From an uncultured Oscillospiraceae bacterium (GTDB lineage: Bacteria > Bacillota > Clostridia > Oscillospirales > Oscillospiraceae), in contig CAAELC010000011.1 of assembly GCA_900756715.1 (NCBI GenBank), positions 1 to 7,841 on the forward strand: a stretch of DNA of 7,841 nucleotides. Direction: 5' to 3'. Positions 1-6,236 of the stretch are shown piece after piece. Below the pieces are notes generated by a model that worked only from the letters and a program-made list of their open reading frames with translations, did not search any database and had not been told where the DNA came from. Each line of letters starts with the position of its first letter. The first letter of the stretch is position 1. A program made the position numbers and the translations under genes.

Positions 1-738
1 ATTGCGCCGGGATACCTGGGGGACTTTGTTATCATCGACAACTTCCAGGATTTCAACATCCAGATGGTCTATAAGCGGGGACGGCTGATGTTCCACGACG
101 GACAGCTGGAGGACTTCCCCACCCCGGAAATTGACCCCTATCTGGTAAAGCGCGCCCACGACACCTTCCACCTCAGCACCCTGACGGCGGAGGATTTCCG
201 GGATGGACGGCCACACGCCATTATCGGGCTGGTGCCCGGGGAAATCATCTCTGAGGATGCCGGGTATATTGACCACATTGAGCCGGACTATGACATTCTG
301 AAGGTGACTGTGATTGAACGGCACAAAAACACCCACCACATCGGCCTTGGCTATCTGAAGGGCTATGGGCTGAAGTCCGGCGCGGTGGCCACCAGCATTT
401 CCCACGATTCCCACAACATCATCGTTGTGGGAACCAACGAGGAGGAAATGGCCGCAGCCGCCAACCGCATTGCCCAGAACCACGGCGGCATTACCGTGAT
501 GGAGAACGGCAAGGTGCTGGGCGAGGTGGCGCTGCCGATTGCAGGAATTATGAGCGACGATCCGCTGGTGGATGTGAATGCCGCACTGGAGCATGCCAAG
601 GATGCAGCCTTCCGGCTGGGGGTGTCCCGGGATATTGACCCGTTTATGACGCTGAGCTTCATGGCGCTGCCGGTAATTCCCACCCTGCGCATCACCACGC
701 GGGGCGTATTCGATGTGAGCACCCAGCGGTACATTTAA
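1..738 (+). CDS. ade: Adenine deaminase, C-terminal part (5' end outside window)
   Basis: The reading frame is open from base 1 and ends in TAA, giving the last 245 residues of a protein normally about 560-600 residues long. The enzyme hydrolyses adenine to hypoxanthine and ammonia in the cytoplasm (purine salvage and degradation). What is visible is the end of the amidohydrolase fold plus the Ade-specific C-terminal domain. Family-typical stretches are HKNTHHIGLGYLKGYGLKSGA, the block ATSISHDSHNIIVVG, the glycine pair in QNHGGI, and the closing segment with SFMALPVIPTLRIT. The metal-binding histidines of the N-terminal barrel lie before the window and cannot be checked. The ATG at 64 is internal, because coding sequence with family character runs up to it from base 1. 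It converges on the molybdenum-type operon and shares its terminator. The family call is firm. Confidence 0.93.
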   Translation: MAPGYLGDFVIIDNFQDFNIQMVYKRGRLMFHDGQLEDFPTPEIDPYLVKRAHDTFHLSTLTAEDFRDGRPHAIIGLVPGEIISEDAGYIDHIEPDYDILKVTVIERHKNTHHIGLGYLKGYGLKSGAVATSISHDSHNIIVVGTNEEEMAAAANRIAQNHGGITVMENGKVLGEVALPIAGIMSDDPLVDVNAALEHAKDAAFRLGVSRDIDPFMTLSFMALPVIPTLRITTRGVFDVSTQRYI

Positions 739-756
739 GTTCAGGACAGGAAAAAG

Positions 757-796
757 CCAAAAGGAAGACCGGCCTGCAGGCCGGTCTTCCTTTTGG
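757..796. terminator. Perfect 40-nt palindrome, shared bidirectional terminator
   Basis: The two arms (757-774 and 779-796) are exact reverse complements, 18 bp each, around a self-complementary TGCA centre. The palindrome starts 18 bp after the ade stop and directly abuts the stop codon of the convergent NTPase gene (797-799). Read on the minus strand, the stem is followed by GGCTTTTTCC (T5). On the plus strand the arm itself ends in TTTT and a T6 run follows at 806-811. It most likely ends both converging transcripts. Confidence 0.88.
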
Positions 797-1339
797 TTAT
801 GATTCTTTTTTCCAGCGCATGACAATGGAAAGCAGCCGTTCATACAGTTCTTCCCGGTTTGTCGGGTCAATCTGCACCAGACAAGCCGCCGGGTGAGCCC
901 GCACGGCATTGAGAAACTCCACATCAAAGCGATTTTTCACCGCCGCCAGCACGGGAACAGGGCCGTCCAGCGTCCGAAAAACCGCCGCTGTGAAGTCATG
1001 AGCCTGAGACTCCATAAAGCCCAGCTCGTCCATGACCATTACCTCCTCCCTGCCGCTTGGCCGCAGCAGAGACGCCCCCACGGTATCAAACACTTCCGTA
1101 TGAATCCGGTGGCGCTGCCCATCGCAGTAGGCTATCCGGTTTTCCGGGCCGTAGGAACGCTCCTCCTCCCGCTGGGAAGCCGGATGGATATACACCGGGT
1201 TCAGGCCATCCTCTGTAGGGAGCAGCTTTGTGCAGAAGCCGCCCACCTGCAGGCCGGATGCCTCCAGCAGGCGGCGGATCAGGGTGCTCTTTCCAACGCC
1301 CCGCCCGCCGCACAGGAAAACATGGCGCTTTTGTTCCAT
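797..1339 (-). CDS. THEP1-like nucleoside-triphosphatase (P-loop NTPase)
   Basis: A small cytoplasmic P-loop protein of 180 residues, within the usual size of the THEP1/NTPase_1 family. Walker A is GGRGVGKST (residues 11-19). Walker B plus the family signature is MVMDELGFME (101-110), close to the DEIGxME of THEP1 proteins. Relatives hydrolyse NTPs in vitro, but their cellular role is mostly unknown. It is the last gene of the operon. Its ATG follows the binding-protein stop with one base between (TGATATG), and no strong Shine-Dalgarno is visible, so translation is probably coupled. A GTG at 1375 would add 12 residues and overlap the upstream gene by 35 bp; the ATG is preferred because the beta strand leading into the P-loop follows it immediately. 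The company of XdhC suggests a link to molybdenum-cofactor supply or nucleotide handling, but this is inference. Confidence 0.8.
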   Translation of the reverse strand: MEQKRHVFLCGGRGVGKSTLIRRLLEASGLQVGGFCTKLLPTEDGLNPVYIHPASQREEERSYGPENRIAYCDGQRHRIHTEVFDTVGASLLRPSGREEVMVMDELGFMESQAHDFTAAVFRTLDGPVPVLAAVKNRFDVEFLNAVRAHPAACLVQIDPTNREELYERLLSIVMRWKKES

Positions 1340-1340
1340 A

Positions 1341-2429
1341 TCAGGCGGCAGCCTTTGCACCGGCCAACGAGTCACCCACCAGCGCCTGATACTGGCTATC
1401 CGTCAGATCGCAGTGGTAGAACAGCTTGAAATAATTGGTAACCTCTGCCTGCAAATCAAGATTGGCCTGCTCCGGATAGAGAACCCCGGCCATCCACATA
1501 AGACCCAGATACCGCTGCACGGAGGGCGGGAAGCCCATCCAGTTATAAGGCCCAAAGGGAACCTTGTAATACTTTCCTGTCTGGATGGCGGACACCTGCT
1601 GCCAGACGGCATCATCTGCCACGGTGTCATAAATGCTGTCGGGGGCAAAGCAAATGACATCCGGGTTCCACTTCAGAATCTGCTCCATGTCCACCTCGTT
1701 GCCGGTACCCTTGCTGGAGGGATTATCCACCTGCGCCAGATTATTGGTCATCAGGTCAATGATCTCTGCGTGGAAGCTGCCCTTGGCAATCACATTCAGG
1801 CCCTGATCGCCCAGACAATACAGCGCGTTGACCTTCTCCACCTTGCCGGCCAGCTCCTCCATCTTCTGGTAGGTATCCGTGCAGTAATCCGCCAGAGCCT
1901 TGGCCTCGTCAGCCTTGTTCAGCAGCTCGCCCAGCTTGGTATAGGCATCCCCCATGGTCTGGGTGGTTGCCGTAATATGAACAAAGGGAATGCCGGTCTG
2001 CTCCTGCAGAGCATCCAGATCTTCCTTGGCAGAATCCTTTGGCTCGCCTACATCAATGATCACCTGCGCGCCGCTGGCAAGCAGTGTTTCAAGGTTCAGT
2101 TCACCCTTGCCGCCATACAGCTGGCCCAATTCCGGCAGGTTATAATACTTGCTGTCGATATACTGCTCCGCCTCCGCGCTCCACTTGGAAACAACGCCTA
2201 CCAATTCGTCCGGGCAAAGGGCAAACAGCACAATCTGCGCCAAAGGGCCGGAAACAGCCACCTTCTCGATATTGCCGGGCACTGTAACGGTGCGGCCCAG
2301 AGAATCGGTAAATTCAACGGTTTCGGGCCGGGACTCCGGCTGGGCCTTATTGCCGCAGGCGCACAGGGTCAATGCCATGGCCAAAGCCAGCACAAGAGCC
2401 AGAAGTCTTCTTGTTTTTGTTGCCTTCAT
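1341..2429 (-). CDS. ABC transporter substrate-binding lipoprotein, FecB/BtuF/MolA-like
   Basis: A 362-residue extracellular, membrane-anchored binding protein that delivers ligand to the FecCD permease of the same operon. The N-terminus has basic residues (MKATKTRR), a hydrophobic stretch, and the lipobox LCAC with the lipidated cysteine at residue 25. The mature part opens with VEFTDSLGRTVTVPG (about 38-52), the typical start of class III (helical-backbone) binding proteins, followed by LETLLASGAQVII (about 113-125) and the second-lobe motif ILKWNPDVICF (251-261). A segment NWMGFPPSVQRYLG (296-309) is aromatic- and proline-rich and may line the ligand pocket. Ligands of this family include iron-siderophores, haem, cobalamin, and molybdate/tungstate (MolA of Haemophilus). 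The neighbouring xdhC favours an oxyanion or a metal complex, but the sequence does not decide. Start: ATG with AGGAG eight bases upstream, 19 bp after the methyltransferase stop. Confidence 0.88.
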   Translation of the reverse strand: MKATKTRRLLALVLALAMALTLCACGNKAQPESRPETVEFTDSLGRTVTVPGNIEKVAVSGPLAQIVLFALCPDELVGVVSKWSAEAEQYIDSKYYNLPELGQLYGGKGELNLETLLASGAQVIIDVGEPKDSAKEDLDALQEQTGIPFVHITATTQTMGDAYTKLGELLNKADEAKALADYCTDTYQKMEELAGKVEKVNALYCLGDQGLNVIAKGSFHAEIIDLMTNNLAQVDNPSSKGTGNEVDMEQILKWNPDVICFAPDSIYDTVADDAVWQQVSAIQTGKYYKVPFGPYNWMGFPPSVQRYLGLMWMAGVLYPEQANLDLQAEVTNYFKLFYHCDLTDSQYQALVGDSLAGAKAAA

Positions 2430-2448
2430 ACATCTTTCTCCTGTTTTG

Positions 2449-3177
2449 TTACGGTTTTTCTATGGAATCGGGAATGGTTCCCGCATCCAGTACAATCAGG
2501 CCCAGAGAGCGCCGGGCCGGGAGATAGTAGGGAAAATCTGTCCGTCCGGTGGGTTGCAGCAGCGCCCGGGTACGCTCCGGATCGGGCAGCGCGCCATCCG
2601 GTGCGTAGGCCGCAAAAAAGTGGCGGGCATGCTCCACGCTGCGCAGCGGCTGGCCCATTTCCAGCGCGAAGCGGCAGCTGTCATAGGGGATGGACAGCTC
2701 CTGCAGGCGGTCACAGGTGAACTCAAAAGACGAGTGCTTCATAGGGCGATGCTGCGGATCAAAGCGGTGACGAAGCCAATCTTTTTTTATCAGAACAGCC
2801 TTCCCGCTGCACTGACGCCGGATGGCGGCAAGAGATTGCTCCACACCGCCGAAAAAACAGAAGACCATGGCATCGTATGGTCTGTCCGGTGTCATGGTAA
2901 ACAGGTCCCCCTGCACCACGGTCAAGCCGGTGAGACCCGCCTGCGTCTGTTTGCTCCGCAGATAGGCCACAGCGGCGGCGCTTTCATCTACCGCTGTGAC
3001 GGAAAATCCCATGCGGCACAGCTTCACAGACAGAAAGCCCATGCCGCACCCCGCATCGCACAGGCGGCTGCCCGGAGACAGATACGAGGCCACACGGCCG
3101 GCAATGGCTTCGTCAAAGCGGGTATAGTTTTCGGCATCCTCGCGGAAGGCCATAATTTCATCTGTCCACTGAAACAT
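2449..3177 (-). CDS. Class I SAM-dependent methyltransferase, substrate unknown
   Basis: A cytoplasmic protein of 242 residues with a Rossmann-type methyltransferase core. Motif I is LCDAGCGMGFLS (39-50, SAM glycine loop). The acidic residue that would bind the ribose is D64 in TAVDES. A QGDLF stretch (89-93) fits the adenine-binding motif, and YDAMVFCFFGG (101-111) fits motif IV. The C-terminal third is not recognised and may define the acceptor. The gene lies between the ABC ATPase and the binding protein and overlaps the ATPase by 20 bp (3158-3177). A strong AGGAGG (3184-3189, six-base spacing) inside the ATPase coding sequence fixes the ATG. It is therefore part of the transport operon rather than a passenger with its own promoter. 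Whether it modifies a metal ligand, a cofactor or a regulator cannot be told from sequence. Confidence 0.82.
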   Translation of the reverse strand: MFQWTDEIMAFREDAENYTRFDEAIAGRVASYLSPGSRLCDAGCGMGFLSVKLCRMGFSVTAVDESAAAVAYLRSKQTQAGLTGLTVVQGDLFTMTPDRPYDAMVFCFFGGVEQSLAAIRRQCSGKAVLIKKDWLRHRFDPQHRPMKHSSFEFTCDRLQELSIPYDSCRFALEMGQPLRSVEHARHFFAAYAPDGALPDPERTRALLQPTGRTDFPYYLPARRSLGLIVLDAGTIPDSIEKP

Positions 3178-3949
3178 GGGGGTCCTCCTGTATCGGCACG
3201 ATCATCTGCCCCTCCGGCAGAGAGACAAAACGGGTCTTTGTGCCATAGAGCCGCTCCAGCAGCGCTGGCGTCATGACCTCCTCCGGCTTTCCAAAGGCCG
3301 CCACGCAGCCGTCCTGCAAAGCCAGCACCCGATCTGCATAAAAGAGCGCATGCTGGGGGTTATGGGTGCTCATCAGTACGGTATAGCCCTCCTCCGTCAG
3401 CGCCAGAACCCGGGTAAGCACCATGGTCTGGTTCCCATAGTCCAGGCTGGCGGTGGGCTCGTCCATCAAAAGTACATCCACCTGCTGGGCCAGCGCACGG
3501 GCAATCAGCACCAGCTGCTGCTCGCCGCCGGAGAGATGGCAGAAATTCCGGCGGGCCAGATGCCCGATGGAAAGCCGCTCCATGGCCTGTCGGGCTGCGC
3601 GGCGCTGCTCCTCTCGCGGCTGGGAAAGACTTCCAACCGTGTGCGCCGTTCCCATCAGCACCATCTCCTCCACCGAATAGGCAAAGGTCTGGCCGTGATT
3701 CTGGGGGATATAGGCCACCCGGTGGGCCATCTGCCGCGGCGGCAAATGGCGGATGTCCTGCCCATCCAGCAGCACACAGCCCCGGTATTTGGTGTGCAGG
3801 CCCAGGATGCACTGAAACAAAGTGGATTTTCCTACGCCGTTGGGGCCAAGCACCGCCAGCAGTTCCCCCTTCTTTGCAGAAAAAGACACCTCGTGCAGCA
3901 CCGGCCGGGTGCAGTAGGAAAAGCTGAGATTCTCCACCTGAATACCCAC
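3158..3949 (-). CDS. ABC transporter ATP-binding protein, FepC/BtuD/MolC-like
   Basis: A cytoplasmic ATPase of 263 residues that powers the FecCD-type importer. All ABC motifs are present and intact: Walker A GPNGVGKST (35-43), Q-loop glutamine at 83 in YIPQN, signature LSGGEQQ (139-145), Walker B VLLMDEP (159-165) with catalytic E164, D-loop SLD (168-170), and switch histidine H196 in MSTHNP. The spacing and the YIPQ style match the iron-complex/cobalamin/MolC branch. The start is GTG at 3949, supported by AGGAGG (3955-3960) five bases upstream and by the usual beta-strand opening IQVENLSFSY. It begins 18 bp after the xdhC stop and overlaps the methyltransferase start by 20 bp. ATP-driven import is firm; the ligand is not shown by this subunit. 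Confidence 0.93.
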   Translation of the reverse strand: MGIQVENLSFSYCTRPVLHEVSFSAKKGELLAVLGPNGVGKSTLFQCILGLHTKYRGCVLLDGQDIRHLPPRQMAHRVAYIPQNHGQTFAYSVEEMVLMGTAHTVGSLSQPREEQRRAARQAMERLSIGHLARRNFCHLSGGEQQLVLIARALAQQVDVLLMDEPTASLDYGNQTMVLTRVLALTEEGYTVLMSTHNPQHALFYADRVLALQDGCVAAFGKPEEVMTPALLERLYGTKTRFVSLPEGQMIVPIQEDPHVSVDR

Positions 3950-3954
3950 AGTTG

Positions 3955-3960
3955 CCTCCT
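3955..3960 (-). promoter_or_regulatory. Ribosome binding site fixing the GTG start of the ABC ATPase
   Basis: The minus strand reads AGGAGG followed by five bases and then GTG at 3949. No in-frame ATG gives the full N-terminal strand of the ATPase fold, so this site decides the start. Confidence 0.8.
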
Positions 3961-3967
3961 TACGCGC

Positions 3968-4996
3968 TTACACCGGGCAGCGGTGGTGCAGCCCTTCAGG
4001 GCTCCCCTCCCGCAGCTGCGCCCGGACACAAATCATTTCCCCGGCAATGGACACGGCAATCTCCGCAGGGGTGACGGCACGGATTTTTGTGCCGATGGGG
4101 GTGTGCACCCGGGCAATCTCCTCCTCCCGGATACCACACTCACGCAGGCGCGCGTTTACGGATGCAGTCTTTTTAGAGGAGCCGATAACGCCCAGATAGG
4201 CAAACGCCCCTCTCCGCAGCACCTGCAGCTCCACTTCAAAATCATGGCCGTGGCCGCTGGTCATCACCGCCACAAAGTCGCGGGGGCCAATGGTCAGATA
4301 GTCAAAAATGCGGGCAAAATCGCCGCAGATCACCTGCGCGCCCGGAAAATCGGAGGGGCTTGTAAACTCCTCACGGCAGTCAAAAACTGTGACGCGGAAG
4401 CCGACGCTTTGCAGCACCGGAACCAGCGCGCGGCTGACATGTCCCCCTCCAAACAACAGGGCCCGATGGGCAGCGCCCAGCGGCAGCAGAAAATCAGGCT
4501 GCCGGAAAACAGGCTGCTCCGTCCCGGCAGGAACTGACCCATACCAGCTGCCGGCCAGCGTTTCTCCCGCGCCGCTTACCAAGGCGGGCTCCCCTCCGGC
4601 AACAGACTGGATAAACCATGCGGGCCGGTTTTCATGGATGCAATCCAGCGCCGCAAGGCAAAGAGCATGCCATGTCTGTCCGTCTGCAGGAATATACTGG
4701 AGCCAGACAGTGACATCACCGCCGCAGACCATGCCAATGTCTCCGGTTGGACTGACATGAAGGGGATATTCCTGCAGCTCGCTTTTTTGCTCTGTCAGCA
4801 GTTCCATGGCACGCTGAATGGACTTGCCCTCCACCGCGCCGCCGCCAATTGTGCCCCACAGGCGCCCTTTCCGGCCCACCAGCATCTGTGAACCGGTGCC
4901 GCGGGGGGTGGAGCCGGAAGACGCCGTAATGGTGACAAGCACCGTGGCCTCCTGCTTCTCCATTCGGTATAAAATTTCAGAAAACAAGCCTTCCAT
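3968..4996 (-). CDS. xdhC: XdhC/CoxI family molybdenum-cofactor insertion protein
   Basis: A 342-residue cytoplasmic maturation factor. Characterised XdhC proteins bind molybdenum cofactor and help its sulfuration and delivery to xanthine-dehydrogenase-type hydroxylases. The N-terminal XdhC_CoxI domain shows SSGSTPRGTGSQMLV (26-40), GTIGGGAVEG (48-57) and DIGMVCGG (86-93), whose cysteine C91 is the residue expected to contact the cofactor. The C-terminal Rossmann-like domain shows LLFGGGHVSRAL (180-191), MTSGHGHDFE (245-254), YLGVIGSSKK (267-276) and the family closing block HTPIGTKIRAVTPAEIAVSI (298-317). The length is normal for the two-domain form. The gene is unusually placed between the permease and the ATPase of one ABC transporter. 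It starts 14 bp after the permease stop with AGGAG about eight to nine bases upstream. No xanthine dehydrogenase catalytic subunit is present here. Confidence 0.93.
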   Translation of the reverse strand: MEGLFSEILYRMEKQEATVLVTITASSGSTPRGTGSQMLVGRKGRLWGTIGGGAVEGKSIQRAMELLTEQKSELQEYPLHVSPTGDIGMVCGGDVTVWLQYIPADGQTWHALCLAALDCIHENRPAWFIQSVAGGEPALVSGAGETLAGSWYGSVPAGTEQPVFRQPDFLLPLGAAHRALLFGGGHVSRALVPVLQSVGFRVTVFDCREEFTSPSDFPGAQVICGDFARIFDYLTIGPRDFVAVMTSGHGHDFEVELQVLRRGAFAYLGVIGSSKKTASVNARLRECGIREEEIARVHTPIGTKIRAVTPAEIAVSIAGEMICVRAQLREGSPEGLHHRCPV

Positions 4997-5010
4997 AAAG
5001 CGTTTCTCCT

Positions 5011-6039
5011 TTACAGTGTTTTTTCGCGGCGCAGCAACAAATATATGAAAAATGGTGCGCCCACAAAAGCGGTGAGGATGCCGATGGGAATCTCGACCGC
5101 CAGAAGGTTCCGGGATATGTTATCCACCGCCAGCAGAAATGAGGCTCCCAGCAGCATGGATGCGGGCAGCAGATATTTATAATCGCTGCCCACCAGCTTG
5201 CGGGCCAGATGGGGAATCACCAGTCCCACCCAGCCAATCATGCCGGCAGCGGAAATGGAAGCCGCCGTGAGAAGTGTAGCGCAGAAGATAACCACCAGAC
5301 GGAGCCGGTCTGTGTGCACCCCCAGCGTGCGGGCCTCCATATCCCCAAGGGTCAGCAGGTTAATGTGCCAGCGGATGCAGAACAGCGGCACAAGCCCCAG
5401 CAGCATAGGTGGAACCGCCAGTGTCACCTGACTCCACTTGATACCGCTGAGGCTGCCCATAAGCCAATAGGTAATGGCAGGCAGCTGGTTATTGGGGTCC
5501 GCCACCAGCTTGATATAAGAGGTTCCCGCCTTGAACAGTGAGCTGACCATAATGCCGGCCAGAATCAGGTTAACCACACGGTTTCCCAGGGCCCAGCGGG
5601 CAATTAAGAACACCAGTGCAACAGTGAGCAGGCTCATCAGAAACGCCCAGAGGGTAATCTGCCGGGTGGAAGCGCCCAGAAGGATGGACAGGGCCGCACC
5701 GAAAGCCGCCCCATCCGATGCCCCCAGCAAATCAGGGGATGCCATGGGGTTCTGGAATACACCCTGATAGGCTGCGCCCGCCGCCGCCAGACAGCACCCA
5801 ATGAGACAGGCCATAAGAATCCGGGGCATCCGCACATTCAGGACCAGCGTTTCCATGGTATCCGTCCACTGGTGGGGTATGGGAAAAATCTGCCCCACCA
5901 GAATACGCATGACCTGGCCAACAGGGACACAATAGCGCCCAAGGCAAAAGGACACCAGAAACAGCACTGCCAGCAGTCCGCCCAGCAGCCAGAGAACGCC
6001 GCCGCGGGATATTCTGTTTTTATGTTGCTCTGTGTGCAT
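5011..6039 (-). CDS. ABC transporter permease, FecCD/BtuC/MolB family
   Basis: An integral membrane permease of 342 residues with the chosen ATG, the family's normal length, and about ten hydrophobic segments. Diagnostic stretches are the GAAYQGVFQNPMASPDLLG block (about 94-112; family GAxxQxxxxNPLAxPxxLG), the ATPase-coupling region LTLGDMEARTLGVHTDRLR (about 220-238), the GMIGWVGLVIPHLARKLVG block, and the end PIGILTAFVGAPFFIYLLLRR. It is the first gene of the operon, so it probably forms a homodimer with the downstream ATPase. An in-frame ATG at 6120 would add 27 residues, but it overlaps the -10 element and lies upstream of the predicted transcription start. It also lacks a ribosome binding site, whereas GAGGAG (6052-6057) lies 12 bases before the ATG at 6039. 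The family call is firm, and the ligand is inferred only from the neighbouring xdhC. Confidence 0.9.
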   Translation of the reverse strand: MHTEQHKNRISRGGVLWLLGGLLAVLFLVSFCLGRYCVPVGQVMRILVGQIFPIPHQWTDTMETLVLNVRMPRILMACLIGCCLAAAGAAYQGVFQNPMASPDLLGASDGAAFGAALSILLGASTRQITLWAFLMSLLTVALVFLIARWALGNRVVNLILAGIMVSSLFKAGTSYIKLVADPNNQLPAITYWLMGSLSGIKWSQVTLAVPPMLLGLVPLFCIRWHINLLTLGDMEARTLGVHTDRLRLVVIFCATLLTAASISAAGMIGWVGLVIPHLARKLVGSDYKYLLPASMLLGASFLLAVDNISRNLLAVEIPIGILTAFVGAPFFIYLLLRREKTL

Positions 6040-6112
6040 GAACGATTCTGTCTCCTCATCACATGCAGCCGCAGGACGCACTGAAAAAATGAGCCAGTGC
6101 AGCAGCCACTTT
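6040..6112 (-). other. Predicted 5' leader of the transporter operon
   Basis: About 70 bases lie between the predicted transcription start and the permease ATG. They contain one small inverted repeat (GCACTG/CAGTGC, positions 6078-6083 and 6095-6100, with an 11-base loop) and a GAGGAG ribosome binding site at 6052-6057. No recognisable riboswitch core was seen. The leader boundaries depend on the promoter call. Confidence 0.35.
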
Positions 6113-6118
6113 TTCACC

Positions 6119-6147
6119 ATTATACCCTATCGTTATTCTTTTCGCAA
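6119..6147 (-). promoter_or_regulatory. Sigma-A-type promoter for the transporter/xdhC operon
   Basis: The minus strand carries TTGCGA (6142-6147; four of six matches to TTGACA), a 17-bp spacer, and a perfect TATAAT (6119-6124). It lies downstream of the tsf terminator and upstream of the permease gene, so it gives the six-gene operon its own transcript. Predicted initiation is near 6112. Confidence 0.72.
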
Positions 6148-6194
6148 GATTACTGGTTCGGCATAGTCGCACAATCGACCGATGAAATCGAAAA

Positions 6195-6223
6195 ATCCCC
6201 CGCAGCTTATCACTGCGGGGGAT
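6195..6223 (-). terminator. Intrinsic terminator after tsf
   Basis: An 11-bp perfect stem (6195-6205 with 6213-6223, GC-rich, five consecutive G·C pairs) encloses a 7-base loop. Read on the minus strand it is followed by TTTTT and more T-rich sequence. It begins 13 bases after the tsf stop codon and separates the ribosomal/elongation-factor unit from the transporter operon. Confidence 0.9.
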
Positions 6224-6236
6224 GGTGCGGACAATC

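Noticed and set aside
1337..1375. GTG at 1375 as the NTPase start
   Set aside because: It would overlap the binding-protein gene by 35 bp and add 12 residues before the P-loop strand without family support. The ATG at 1339 gives the normal length and tight coupling.
1230..2720. Long open frame on the plus strand (496 codons)
   Set aside because: It lies antisense to the binding protein and methyltransferase genes. Its translation is rich in H, R, Q and G with no family resemblance, and it has no convincing ribosome binding site. It is a GC-driven shadow of real genes.
3176..4537. Long open frame on the plus strand (453 codons)
   Set aside because: It is antisense to the ABC ATPase and xdhC, which have complete and unmistakable motifs. 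The plus-strand product shows no domain character.
6040..6112. Possible molybdenum-cofactor riboswitch in the operon leader
   Set aside because: The leader is only about 70 bases and has one short 6-bp inverted repeat. I could not find the multi-stem core expected of a Moco riboswitch.
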